Source of the DNA: Amblyomma americanum
Lineage: Eukaryota; Arthropoda; Arachnida; Ixodida; Ixodidae
NCBI RefSeq assembly: GCF_052857255.1
Contig: NC_135498.1
Location: 90,128,257 to 90,192,256 of the forward strand
Direction of reading: 5' to 3'
DNA length: 64,000 bases
How positions within the stretch are numbered: position 1 is the first letter of the stretch; the number at the start of each line of letters is the position of its first letter. The notes below the pieces were generated by a model. The model was not told where the DNA came from and made no database searches. It saw only the letters and a list, made by a program, of their open reading frames with translations. Shown in pieces: positions 1 through 11,125 of this stretch. Position numbers and translations under genes: made by a program.

Positions 1-138
1 CCCTCCCCACTATCAAGCAGTTCAAAAATGTTACAAAGAAGACACAGCGCGGAAGAGACCAAAATGAATTGCTGCCGGTCAGGTTTTTTCTGGGCTGCTA
101 CATCCTGGATGATTTCTGCTGAGCGGGCCGTGAGCCCG

Positions 139-140
<2 letters not shown>
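1..140. other. Unassigned sequence, possible old LTR remnant
   Basis: There is no coding signal. A stretch around 45-85 (CAGCGCGGAAGAGA followed by a CAAAATG-like segment) resembles the LTR at 3384-3535 (CAGCGCAGAAGAGA). It may therefore be a diverged LTR piece of the same element family. The similarity is short and the assignment is weak. Confidence 0.25.

Positions 141-141
<1 letters not shown>

Positions 142-232
<91 letters not shown>
142..232. repeat. (AT)n microsatellite
   Basis: This is an uninterrupted AT dinucleotide run of about 90 bp. It directly abuts the 3' end of a minus-strand SINE (233-390). The same arrangement recurs at 9546-9900, so the run is probably the expanded tail of that SINE family. 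Confidence 0.95.
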
Positions 233-234
<2 letters not shown>

Positions 235-390
235 AAAGAAGCGAACAGTCAGCGAAACAAAGGTGCATAGGCGAACGTTTATATTTTTATAATTGCATTG
301 CTGACACGGGAGAATATTTTAATTATTCTGTCGCCTAAAGGAAACTAATTATTAAGCAAGAGTAAAAACAACCATGCCACCGGTGGGACA
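233..390 (-). mobile_element. SINE family A, 3' part, truncated
   Basis: The stretch aligns by eye with the better copy at 9640-9900. Shared blocks include CTGTCGC-TAAAG, a run near 355-385 ending ACCATGCC, and GGTGGGAC. The tRNA-like head is missing: the copy stops at about 390, where the CA/TA microsatellite begins. It is read on the minus strand with its (TA)n tail at low coordinates. Confidence 0.6.
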
Positions 391-406
391 TGGTTTATAT
401 ATATCG

Positions 407-627
<221 letters not shown>

Positions 628-629
628 GT

Positions 630-1250
630 TTATCCTCTACCCCGAATCGGCGACGCACTGGATTGCTTGCAGAGAGCGGAATATTTTTCATCTCTCGACT
701 TGCGCTCCGGCTACTAGCAAGTGCCGATGGCTGCCGCTGACCGGCCGAAAATTATCACCCCAGATGGCTTTTATGAATTCAATGTGATGCCATTCGGCCT
801 CTACAATGCTCCAGCTACATTCGAATGATGGATAATATTCTCAGCGGCCTCAAATGAGAAACTTGCCTATGTTACCTGGATCACATTGTCGTTTTTTCCA
901 AAGATTTTCCTTCCCATCTGCAGCGCCTCCAGCGCGTACTCACGTGCCTTACTGACGCCGGGCTACAGCTAAACTTGAGGAAATGTTGCTTCGGTGCTGC
1001 GCAGCTGAAAATATTAGGCCATGTCATCTCCAAGGACGGCGTTCTTCCTGAACCTCTCAAGTTCGCGCCGTCGCTGACTTCCCCAAAACGACCACCCTAA
1101 AAGAACTTCGCAGTTTTATAGGCTTATTCTCCTATTTTCGCCGCTTCATCCGCAATTTCGCCTGTATCATTTCCCCTTTAACGCCGCTTCTTGCCGGCAG
1201 CCCAAACCTCTCGACTTGGTCACCAGCCTGCGATACAGCGTTCAGCACTT
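630..1250 (+). pseudogene. Reverse transcriptase remnant of G1
   Basis: Translated across frames, the stretch reproduces the gypsy RT core: a YPxPRIGD-like start near 630, a SxLDLRSGY-like motif near 690-715, a GLYNAPATF-like motif near 797-825 and the active-site block near 867-905. There the reading is CYLDHIVVF, so the second catalytic aspartate of the usual YxDD motif is histidine. At least two frameshifts interrupt the segment. The connection/thumb part ([14 protein letters not shown]) lies near 1120-1160. Non-functional. Confidence 0.8.
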
Positions 1251-1258
1251 TACGTCGC

Positions 1259-1686
1259 ATGCTGGTATCTCCCCCCATCCTTAGCCATTTTGATCCCGCC
1301 TGTCCGACAGAAATTCACACTGATGCGAGCGGTGTGGGCTTGGGCGCAGTTCTCGCCCAGCGAAAGCCTCGGTATCCGGAATATGTTGTCGCTTACGCCA
1401 GCCGCGCCCTCACCAAGGCAGAATCGAACTATTCTGTCACAGAAAAAGAATGCCTTGCCATCCTTTGGGCGATTGCCAAGTTCCGACCTTACATTTACGG
1501 CCGCCCTTCTATGTTGTCACAGACCATCATGCCCTTTGCTGGCTATCCTCCCTCAAAGATCCTTCAGGCCGACTCGCCCGCTGGGCTTTACGTCTCCAAG
1601 AGTTTGATATTCACGTCATTTATCGCTTTGGCCGGAAGCACTCGGACGCCGACGCCCTTTCTCGTTCATCGCTCCCATGCGATTGA
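1259..1686 (+). pseudogene. RNase H domain remnant of G1
   Basis: The gypsy RNase H signature is clear: [15 protein letters not shown] (about 1315-1358), [15 protein letters not shown], then [20 protein letters not shown] small frameshift near 1505-1510 moves the rest ([11 protein letters not shown] ... [11 protein letters not shown]) into another frame, ending with a stop at 1684-1686. The catalytic Asp and Glu residues are still present. It is the domain that removes the RNA strand during reverse transcription, here broken. Confidence 0.88.
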
Positions 1687-1716
1687 GCCTCTGCCCTACT
1701 CTGTGCTTACGATTTC

Positions 1717-3345
1717 TTGCCGTTCGACGTTCATGATATGCTCTCCGAACAACTGAAGGATCCTTGGATCACCTCGCTGCTCACCTTCCTGAACAATTCC
1801 TCGCCGCATTCTTCGTCCCGGACCCTTCGACGCCAAGCCCACCACTTCGCCGTTCGTGATGACCTCCTATACCGAAGTAACTACCTCTCCGACGGGCAGG
1901 AGTGGCTATTGGTGATCCCTCGACACCTCCGTGCTGCCATCTGCTCCTCTTTCTACACCCGCCACGGTGGCTCAGTGGTTAGGGCGCTCGACAACTGATC
2001 CGGAGTTCCCGGGTTCGAACCCGACCGCGGCGGCTGCGTTTTTATGGATTAAAAACGCTAAAGCGCCCGTGTGCTGTGCGCTGTCAATGCACGTTAAAGA
2101 TCCCCAGGTGGTCGAAATTATTCCGGAGCCCTCCACTACGGCACCTGTTCTTGCTTTCTTCTTTCATTCCCTCCTTTATACCATCCCTTACGGCGCGGTT
2201 GAGGTGTCCAACGACATATGAGACAGATACTGCGCCATTTACTTTCCGCCAAAACCAATTATTATTATTATTATTACTCTTTCTACGCCCCTCCACAATG
2301 CAGTCACGCTGGTGTACTGAAAACTTATGCTCCCCTTCGTCTGCGATATTACTGGCGAGGTATGTACCGCTACATACGTCAGTACATTCGGTCGTGCACC
2401 GCCTGCCAACATCGCAAGAAACCTACTCACCCCACTGCCGCTTTTTTGCAGCCGTTACATTGCCCTGGCCGTCCCTTTGACCGCGTCGGCATTGATTTTT
2501 ATGAACCGCTTCCAAATACATCGGCTAACAACCGCTGGGTCTTCGTGGCCGTTGACCACCCAACACGTTACGTTGAAACGTCGGCTCTCAGATCTGCTAC
2601 CGCAAGTGATGTCGCTCACTTCATTCTACAGAGTCTTTTTCTTCGTCACGGCGCCCCTAAAGAACTGCTAAGTGACCGCGGCCGTGTTTTTCTCTCGGAC
2701 GCCGTCGAGGCCCTTCTAAAGCATTGCCAAATCGTTCATCGCTGCACCAGCGCCTATCACTCCCAGACTAACGGCATGACTGAGCGGTTCAACCGCACAC
2801 TCAGTTACATGCTCGCCATGTACGTTGACACCGCCCACTCCAACTGGAACCAAGTGCTCCCTTTCGTCACGTACGCGTATAGTACGGCTCCGCAGACAAC
2901 GACGGGTTTCCTCCTTTCTTTTTCTTATATGGCCGGGAGCCTACGTCTACCATGGACGCCATTCTTCCTTATCGCCTGAGCCTTCCGAGACCACATCACT
3001 TTCCGAAGCTCACCTGTATGACGAAGAATGCCGCCAACTTGCCTACTCTTTCACTACACAGCTCCAATGGCATCAGAAGCACCGTCAAAATTCCTCGTAC
3101 CCTCCCGCGTCATACCCATCTGGCGCCTTTGTTTGTCTCTGGGTGCCTTCCTCCACCACCGGCCTCGCCACAAAACTGCTTTCCCGATATCGCAGACCCT
3201 ACCGCGTGGTGCAACAAACTTCTCCCGTGAATTACATCGTTGAGCCGCTCGCCCCCTCTGCGGACCACCGCCGCCGGGGGCTCGATACTGTGCACGTCGA
3301 GCGCCTCAAGCCTTATTATGATCCGCCCATGCTTTCCTCCCCGTA
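1717..3345 (+). pseudogene. Integrase remnant of G1, split by a SINE
   Basis: The spacer and N-terminal part run from 1717 to 1956. A SINE occupies 1957-2276, and integrase resumes at 2287 with CSHAG and SCTACQHRKKP (zinc-binding HHCC region; the first His is not recognisable). The catalytic core follows: GIDF (Asp), a DRGRVF block (Asp) near 2671-2690, and QTNGMTERFNRTL (Glu) near 2767-2805. A frameshift near 2970 separates the C-terminal GPY-type module (LLSRYRRPYRVV ... VHVERLKPYYD), which ends at the stop 3344-3346. Without the SINE the gene would still be frameshifted. Confidence 0.88.
1957..2276 (+). mobile_element. tRNA-derived SINE, family B, with 10-bp target duplication
   Basis: The head carries pol III box A (TGGCTCAGTGG, 1968-1978) and box B (CGGGTTCGAACCC, 2010-2022). 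The tail is a short (TTA)n run. The copy is flanked by CTCTTTCTAC at 1947-1956 and again at 2277-2286, a perfect 10-bp target duplication. Removing the SINE and one repeat rejoins the integrase sequence. Other copies are at 19157-19463, 22591-22860, 57777-57858 and 60328-60658. The organisation resembles tRNA SINEs reported in ixodid ticks (Ruka type); the family name is not verified. Confidence 0.93.
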
Positions 3346-3383
3346 AGTCGCCAGGACGGCTCCTTTTTTGGCGAGGAAGTAAC

Positions 3384-3532
3384 TGTAATGGGACCGACTG
3401 GCAGCAGTTCAAGCAGCGCAGAAGAGAGGTAGACGAAATGCAGCTGTAAATCTCGAGTGACGCCTGTGAGTGTGTTCGTCGTGCCGCCCTGCGACCAACG
3501 CCTATTGACCTGCGGTTCGAATAAACACCTTT

Positions 3533-3535
<3 letters not shown>
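3384..3535 (+). repeat. 3' LTR of G1 (152 bp)
   Basis: The LTR starts TGTAATGG after a purine-rich tract (GGCGAGGAAG) and ends TTTACA, giving TGT...ACA termini. It contains AATAAA at 3520-3525 close to its end. At 152 bp it is short for a Ty3/gypsy LTR. The 5' partner is lost, so the boundaries rest on the termini and the neighbouring purine tract. Confidence 0.7.

Positions 3536-3614
<79 letters not shown>
3536..3614. repeat. (AT)n microsatellite, left part of the G2 target
   Basis: This is a pure AT run between the G1 LTR end and the G2 LTR start. Together with 9546-9639 it was probably one tract split by insertion of G2. The target-site duplication is hidden in the repeat. Confidence 0.95.
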
Positions 3615-3619
<5 letters not shown>

Positions 3620-3986
3620 CCAATATTTGCAGTGTTTGCTCGTTTTTCAAATCTGCCGCGACACCACCTTATCGCTTTGTTTGCGACGAAAACGCGACTG
3701 GATTTATCTCGATTGATCGCAGCCAGGCAAAGCTGATTCTACGTTGTTCCGGAATGTTCTAGTAACTTTGCGCCCTTTATCTCGAATGTTCGCTATCAGC
3801 TTTAAATTGAGCACGGCCGACAGCGGCGGGCATTCTGTTCGACGACCGCCGAGCACGCTTGTCGCTTCGCCGCCGCCGAGTGATTCAGTCCATTTTGGGT
3901 GCAAGTCAGCCCAATAAACAGTTCTTTTAGAAGACCCTTTCGTCCGTCTTCATCGCTGCTTCGACTGCCGTCACCACTACGTGACA
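3615..3986 (+). repeat. 5' LTR of G2
   Basis: It starts TGCCGCCAATATTTG and ends CTACGTGACA. AATAAA lies at 3913-3918. The differences from the 3' LTR are T/C at about position 10, an A-run indel with an adjacent A/G change near 3689-3693, and C/G near 3818. Confidence 0.97.
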
Positions 3987-3988
3987 TC

Positions 3989-4004
3989 TGGTGGAGGTGC
4001 TGGG
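3989..4004 (+). promoter_or_regulatory. Putative primer binding site of G2
   Basis: TGGTGGAGGTGCTGGG begins two bases after the LTR, in the position and with the TGG start expected of a site complementary to a tRNA 3' CCA end. The priming tRNA was not identified. Confidence 0.6.
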
Positions 4005-4193
4005 TAGCCATCCATGTTCCGGACGCCCCTTTCAAGTCGTGAAGCCAGCCCTGAGCGCTTCGCACTCGAGGACGAGCCAGCAGCTCAGCGAGCCAGCCGA
4101 CGTCTCCAGGGAGAGGAGCCTGAGTTCGGGAAACTGCCGGACCGCACCAGACAGCGAAAAGACGCGGCTACGAGCACCGCAACCTCACCGAAG

Positions 4194-5366
4194 ATGTCGA
4201 CACCGATCATACTGCAGCAGCCGCGGGTGCCGCCAACTTTCAATGCATCCCTAGGCGAAGACCCTGAAGAATGGTTGGACCAATTTGAGCGCGTGGCGTC
4301 ATTCAACAAGTGGGATGATGCGGCAAAGATTGGACACGTTTTTTTCTCATTGGATGGCTCCGCACGCACGTGGTACGAAAACTACGAGTCGTCCCTTACG
4401 ACATGGGAGCTATTCAAGAGAGAACTATTGAAGGTATTCACCAGTGTCGTGAGGAAAGAAAGAGCCGAACGACTCCCCGAGTCCAGGATCCAGCTTCCGA
4501 ATGAGCCCGTCCGCAGTTACGTCGAGGAGATGAAGCGCCTATTTCGCCGCGCCGATCCCTGGATGACCGAGGAAAAGAAAGTTCAGTTTTTAATGCGCGG
4601 CGTAAAAGAACAACTCTTTGCAAGCCTCGTCCGCCAGCCGAAAAAAACTGTCGAGGAGTTTATGCAAGAAGCACGCACGATTGAGAATACCCTCGACGTT
4701 CGAGCTCGGCAGTACAATCGCCCTTCCTCTGCCTGTGCAATCCGTTCGGACACGCCGGCCACCACCAGCGACAGCTTGCGGGAAGTTATCCGCGAAATCG
4801 TCCGAGAAGAGCTACGCCGATTACTGCCATCTTCCCCACAGCCACAAGCAGCGACTCTGATGGATGTGGTACGGGAAGAAGTGCAACAGGCACTTGGCAC
4901 CCCGACGGCCACAGAACCCCAGGCCATGACCTACGCCGCTGCAGTAAGTACTGCTCAGCCCCAGCGACAACCCCCACGTCCTCCCCGAGATGAGCCAATC
5001 GTTCCACAACGCCGCCTCCCAGCCCCCGCCCGCCCAGCCTATGACCGACGCTCAAGCCCCAGGAAATGCGACGCCTGGAGGACTTCCGACAACTGGCCAT
5101 TGTGCTTCCATTGCGGTGAGCCCGACCATATTCGTCGTCACTGCCCGTACCGACGTATCGGTCTTCGAGGATTTGCCGTTAACGCCCCACGACCACGCTT
5201 CGGACAACGTCCGCACGAAATCGACGAGTACCTGCGTCGATAAGAGTACACGCCGAACCGCTTTTCGCGCTCACCATCGCCGTCAACCTCGCGCTTTGCA
5301 TCGCCACGCCGCAGCTACGCAGCCGCGAAACGAGGAAGGTCGCCCAGCCCCCGTAGGGGAAACTAA
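4194..5366 (+). pseudogene. Gag polyprotein of G2, premature stop in the basic tail
   Basis: Gag forms the particle and binds element RNA. A retrotransposon Gag core (EEWLDQFERVASFNKWDD ... ARTWYENYE ... FMQEARTIENTL) occupies about residues 20-170. A CCHC knuckle (CFHCGEPDHIRRHC) sits near residue 303. The start at 4194 is preferred because the Gag fold begins there; the same frame is open from an ATG at 4014, so a 60-residue longer form is possible. TAA at 5241-5243 cuts the frame. Beyond it the frame stays open for 40 more codons of Arg/Ser-rich sequence to TAA 5364-5366, immediately after the GGGAAAC slip site. The earlier stop is therefore likely a lesion and 5366 the ancestral end. Confidence 0.88.
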
Positions 5367-5395
5367 AGGCAGCAACCTCTGGAGGTGAGGTTGCT
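5357..5395 (+). promoter_or_regulatory. -1 ribosomal frameshift signal at the gag-pol junction
   Basis: The heptamer GGGAAAC (5357-5363) lies in the gag frame as G GGA AAC, followed at once by the gag stop TAA (5364-5366). A 7-nt spacer leads to a hairpin: AGCAACCTC (5371-5379), loop TGGAGGT, GAGGTTGCT (5387-5395), nine perfect pairs. Slipping back one base enters the pol frame, which is open from 5355 to the deletion near 6630. Heptamer form, spacing and stem all match established -1 frameshift signals of retroelements. Function is inferred. Confidence 0.88.
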
Positions 5396-8300
5396 CACGA
5401 GCTAAACGCCGATGATCCTCCACCGACCACGCCCCATGAAGACGCTGCACCCGCGACGCCGCATGAAGAACCGACACTCGCTGCACCGACGCCGCACACA
5501 ATGAGAACCTCGACCACGACGCAAGCTACCTTGAAATCGACGCCGCCACCCAGAGGAGCTTCGACCACACGCCCAACCCGTGACTTGCATACGCGACGAA
5601 GCCGTGACCCGACGCCGAGAGCGACATGCAATGCAAGAGCCAGGACCTCCGACCTAGAAGTGACTATCGACGGCCGGAAAGTTACCGCTCTAGTCGACAC
5701 AGGAGCCGATTACTCGGTGATGAATGGAACATTCGCTGCGCAGCTCAGAAAAGTCACAACGGCTTGGGACGGCCCACAAATTCGCACCGCTGGGGGCCAC
5801 CTCATTACGCCATCAGGACGATGCACAGCGCGAGTGACTGTCAAAGGACATACCTATCCTGCGACCTTTGTTGTGCTACCGCAATGCTCCCGCGAAGTGA
5901 TCTTGGGTATGGATTTCCTTAATGAGCATCAGGCAATCATCGACCTGCGATCCAAGCTGATCACGCCTTCGACGGATGAAGCCATCGCTTCGATGAAAAC
6001 TCGGGAAAATCACGTTGCCCTAAGTGTCCTGGAGGAAGAAGTGAGCGTCCCACCCCGTTCAAGCGTTATCGTGACCGTAGGCGCCACGAAAGCCATAAAC
6101 ACTGAAGCCATCATCGAGGGGAACATGCAGTTGCTACTAGACCGAGGAATCAGCATCGCAAGAGGCGTCGCACATTTCCGCAATGGCCAGGCCGAAGTAC
6201 TGCTGACTAACTTCAGCGAAGAATACCGGCATATTAACAGAGGAACGACGATTGCTTTCTACGACGAAATATCTGACGTACGAGATTCCTTCGCCCTCTC
6301 CGACCCCTCCGCAGAAGAACCGCCTGACCAAGAGAACTCGCCCACTTTCGACATCAACCCAGCCCTGCACCGGAACAGACAAGACCAGATCCGCAATCTG
6401 CTTCAAAACTACAGTGAGTGCTTTTCGACATCGCCGAAGGTGCGACAGACGCCAATTGCCAAGCATCGCATTATAACGGATCAACACGTCCGACCTCTCC
6501 GTCAAAGCCCCTACCGTGTGTCTCCGCGAGAACGACAAGCCATCCGGGACCAAGTCGAAGAAATGCTTCGCGACGACGTCATCCAGCCTTCAAACAGCCC
6601 ATGGGCGGCACCGGTTGTTCTAGTGAGAAAGACGGCGCACTTCGATTCTGCGTGGATTACCGCCGCTTGAACAACATAACAAAGAAGGACGTCTACCCCC
6701 TCCCCCGCATCGACGACACACTGGACCGCCTCTGCAACGCCAAATATTTCTCATCGATGGACCTCAAGAGCGGCTACTGGCAAATTGAGGTCGACGAAAG
6801 AGATCGCGAGAAGACAGCATTCATAGCTCCGGATGGGCTGTTTGAGTTCAAGGTGATGCCATTTGGTCTCTGTTCCGCACCAGCGACGTTTCAGCGAGTA
6901 ATGGATACAGTGCTGGCAGGCCTGAAGTGGCAGATTTGTCTGGTATATTTAGATGACGTCGTTGTCTTCGCCTCGAACTTTGAAGAGCACCTCAAAAGAC
7001 TTCGAACAGTACTAGACGCAATCAAGTCGGCTGGCCTAACCTTGAAAGCAGAGAAATGCCACTTTGCCTACGAAGAGCTGCTGTTTCTAGGCCACATCGT
7101 TAGCAAGGAAGGAGTACGCCCAGACCCGCAGAAAACAGCCGCTATTGAACAGTTTCAACCGCCGGCCGATAAGAAAGCAGTGCGCAGATTTCTCGGACTA
7201 TACGCATATTACCGACGATTTGTGAAAAACTTTTCGCGCATCGCCGAGCCTCTGACCCAACTGACGAAGGCAGACGTGCCGTTTAAATGGGAAGCGCCGC
7301 AAGCAGAAGCCTTCAAGGAACTTCAGCGTCGTTTACAGTCCCCACCGATCCTTGCGCATTTTGATGAAAACGCCGATACTGAAGTTCATACCGACGCAAG
7401 CAGCGTGGGACTAGGCGCCGTTCTCGTTCAAAAAAGTGACGGGCTGGAGAAGGTCATCGCATACGCTAGCCGTTCCCTTTCTAAGGCCGAGGCTAACTAT
7501 TCGACCACTGAGAAGGAGTGCCTTGCCATCATCTGGGCTACGTCGAAATTCCGCCCCTACCTCTACGGACGGCCGTTCAAGGTGGCCAGCGACCACCACG
7601 CGCTCTGCTGGCTTGCCAATTTGAAGGATTCCTCTGGCCGACTCGCTCGATGGAGTCTGCGTCTCCAGGAGTTTGACGTCACCGTCGTTTACAAGTCCGG
7701 ACGCAAGCACACTGACGCCGATTGCCTCTCACGAGCCCCTGTAGATGCACCGCCGCTGGACGACGATGAGGACGCCTTCCTGGGACCCATCAACGCAAGC
7801 TCTTTTGCTCAGCAGCAACGCTCGGACCCCAACCTAAAAGGCCTCATCGAGTACCTGGAAGGCAAGGTTTCTTCACCCCCCGCCTCATTCAAGCGAGGAC
7901 TGACTTCTTTCTGTGTGCAGAATGAGGTCCTTGTGAAGATGAACTTTACAGCGAACAAAACAGCCTACCTCCTTGTTGTACCTACTTGTCTCCACGAGGA
8001 AGTTCTACAGGCTTCACACGACGAGCCGACAGCTGGACATCTCGGGTTTACTCGCACCCTCCGCCGCATTCAAGATAAGTATTACTGGCCCCGACTGTCT
8101 GCCGATGTCGCACACTATGTGAAAACATGCCGAGATTGTCAGCGACGAAAGACTCCTCCCACACGACCAGCAGGATTTCTGAACCCCATTGAACCTCCCT
8201 CAAGACCCTTTCAGCAGATTGGCATGGACTTGCTTGGCCCTTTTCCAACGTCAACATCTGGAAATAAGTGGATCATTATAGCGACCGACTACCTTACCCG

Positions 8301-9063
8301 CTACGCCGAGGCGAAAGCCCTACCGAACGGAACAGCAGCAGAAGTGGCCAAATTTTTCGTGGAGTGCATTCTTCTTCGACACGGCGCCCCCGATGTGCTC
8401 ATCACGGACAGAGGAACAGCATTTACGGCGGAACTCACGCAAGCCATCCTGCGCTACAGCCAAACCAGCCACCGCAGGACTACTGCATACCATCCGCAGA
8501 CCAACGGACTGACCGAGCGCCTGAACAAAACCATCGCCGATATGCTCGCTATGTATGTCGATGCCGAACAAAAAACCTGGGATGTCATCCTGCCTTACGT
8601 CGTCTTCGCCTACAACACCGCAGTGCAGGAGACCACCCAGATGACGCCTTTTAGGCTCGTCCATGGCAGGGATGCCACGACCACGCTAGACGCCATGCTG
8701 CCCAACGTTACAGAAGAAGAGAACGTCGACGTTGCCGCCTACCTTCAGCGCGCAGAAGAAGCTCGAAGGCTTGCCCGATTACGGATCAAAGATCAGCAGC
8801 AGTCCGACGCCAGACGCTACAACCTACGAAGACGCAACGCGGATTACAAGCCAGGAGACCAAGTCTGGGTGTGGACGCCCATTCGCCGCCGTGGATTGAG
8901 TGAAAAGCTTTTGCGCCGCTATTTCGGCCCGTACAGGGTTCTTCGTCGGCTGGGTGAACTGGATTATGAAGTCATCCCTGACGCAATGACTGCATCCCAG
9001 CGACGCCGCGTACGACCAGAAGTTGTCCATGTAGTCCGTCTGAAGCCGTATTATGCGCGCTAA
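5363..9063 (+). pseudogene. Pol polyprotein of G2 (protease, RT, RNase H, integrase), one frameshift
   Basis: The frame entered by the -1 slip runs through a Pro/Thr-rich linker to an aspartic protease (VDTGADYSVM near 5695, ILGMDFL near 5910). RT follows (QSPYRVSPRERQ ... FCVDYRRLNN, SSMDLKSGYWQ, active site VYLDDVVVF near 6944-6970). A one-base deletion in an A run near 6628-6630, between protease and RT core, shifts the frame; the rest is then open without interruption to the stop at 9061-9063. RNase H ([28 protein letters not shown]) and integrase (GHLGFTR, CRDCQRRK, GMDLLGP, DRGTAF, QTNGLTERLNKT) keep their catalytic residues. A GPY-type end (LLRRYFGPYRVL) closes the protein. Without the deletion and the gag stop this copy would look intact. 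Confidence 0.95.
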
Positions 9064-9159
9064 AGGCCGCTGCATTTCCATGCTCTATTTTCGCAAGATC
9101 CGTCTTTTTCTCTTACTAGTCGCATTATTTGTTTTAATGCATCGGGTCGATGCTTCTTT

Positions 9160-9172
9160 GAGAGGGGAGTAA
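9160..9172 (+). promoter_or_regulatory. Polypurine tract of G2
   Basis: GAGAGGGGAGTAA lies directly before the 3' LTR. This is the expected place for the primer of plus-strand DNA synthesis. Confidence 0.8.
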
Positions 9173-9900
<728 letters not shown>

Positions 9901-9925
9901 TCCAATCTGCTGCTCTCGTGGGTAT

Positions 9926-10980
9926 ATATGCTTATTGCGTATGATTGAATCAGAGTGTTCATCAGCGCCACCCTCTTCTATAGTGGTGGACGTAGCACGT
10001 CCTGTATCACCGCGATTGTGACGTAGAACGTTATGGATGAGGGTGAAGAGGGTGACGTGAAAGTGTTTGCACTACTAATTTAGCACTGATCGATTCAGTC
10101 TAAGTGAAAAAAATACATACATCACCCTATGCTTGACTTGATTTCAGCGACTGTTGGCTTCCTTGAAAGGTTGATTTACAATGAGAAGTTCGATTTTAGA
10201 GTTCTAATGAACTTTCTGTGTATAGGAAGTGCTTCTCTTCATGGGGCAAACACAACTTTTCTGACTTGCAAGAAAGCGCTTTTGTTATCAATCATTTTAT
10301 TTTGTGCTTGCTACAACTAAGCGATATTGAAACATGTTAACTGTGCAAGTTTTAAATTGCTCAATGATTCTATTGTTGCCTTGTTTCGTATTTCTATGCG
10401 AATGGCTGAGGGTATATTTCAGCCTGCGATTTTAGGACCACATTTAAGAAATAGAAGCCGGCCGTATGTGATGGTTTCTTCAAGTGCCAGAAATAGTGTG
10501 CTTCCCATTCGATGTAATATTTTTTTTTTCGCTTGTGCGAGTATTTTGCATGTCTTGCAAAGCAAAGATACGTGAAAATACAACAATGATGCGCATACGA
10601 TTGCAGGCAGACATCTGCCTCAAGCGGCCCGTATTTCGTCTTCTGTTTTTCCGCAATTATTTTTCTTTGCGTTGCAGCATTGATTCTGAGCGTAGATTCA
10701 AATGAACATTAGGAAAATTTTGCTCAATACACCAGAAAGCCACAATGTCCAATGTATGCGCCACTGCGTTCGTTAAACTTTGAATCGACTTCTTTAATAT
10801 ATCCCTTTATACTTGCGTGCAGTCTTCCAGGAGTTATGGCTTGTGGATTTTTATACATCGTTTAGGAGTCAGAAAAGATGCTCTTGAATGAGCTGACTTC
10901 GCCTTCTGGAGTGTTAATGCGAAAGCACCATTCCGATGGGCAAGCCTTGAGCAAGATGCTGCGGTATTTGTAAGTTTGTA
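9926..10980. other. No gene recognised
   Basis: AT-rich DNA with short open frames lacking family features. A minus-strand continuation of the SINE-associated flank may reach about 10060. Nothing else is supportable. Confidence 0.6.
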
Positions 10981-10984
10981 GGCA

Positions 10985-11105
10985 GTGAAATAAAGAAATA
11001 AACATAAACCAAATAAATATTGGAGCGACTCGGATTGGAACCCATGGCGGCGCGAACAGATCAGATTCACTTGACACTGCGCGAGAGCTCTAAGCTATCG
11101 CCGCT
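10985..11105 (-). mobile_element. Possible tRNA-derived SINE remnant (type D)
   Basis: The minus strand contains a box A-like TAGCTTAGAGC and a box B-like GGGTTCCAATCC at suitable spacing, next to an A/T-rich run with AAATAAAT units. There is only one copy in the window, so the family is unproven. Confidence 0.45.
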
Positions 11106-11125
11106 GCCGACCTCGCCTCCTGCTA

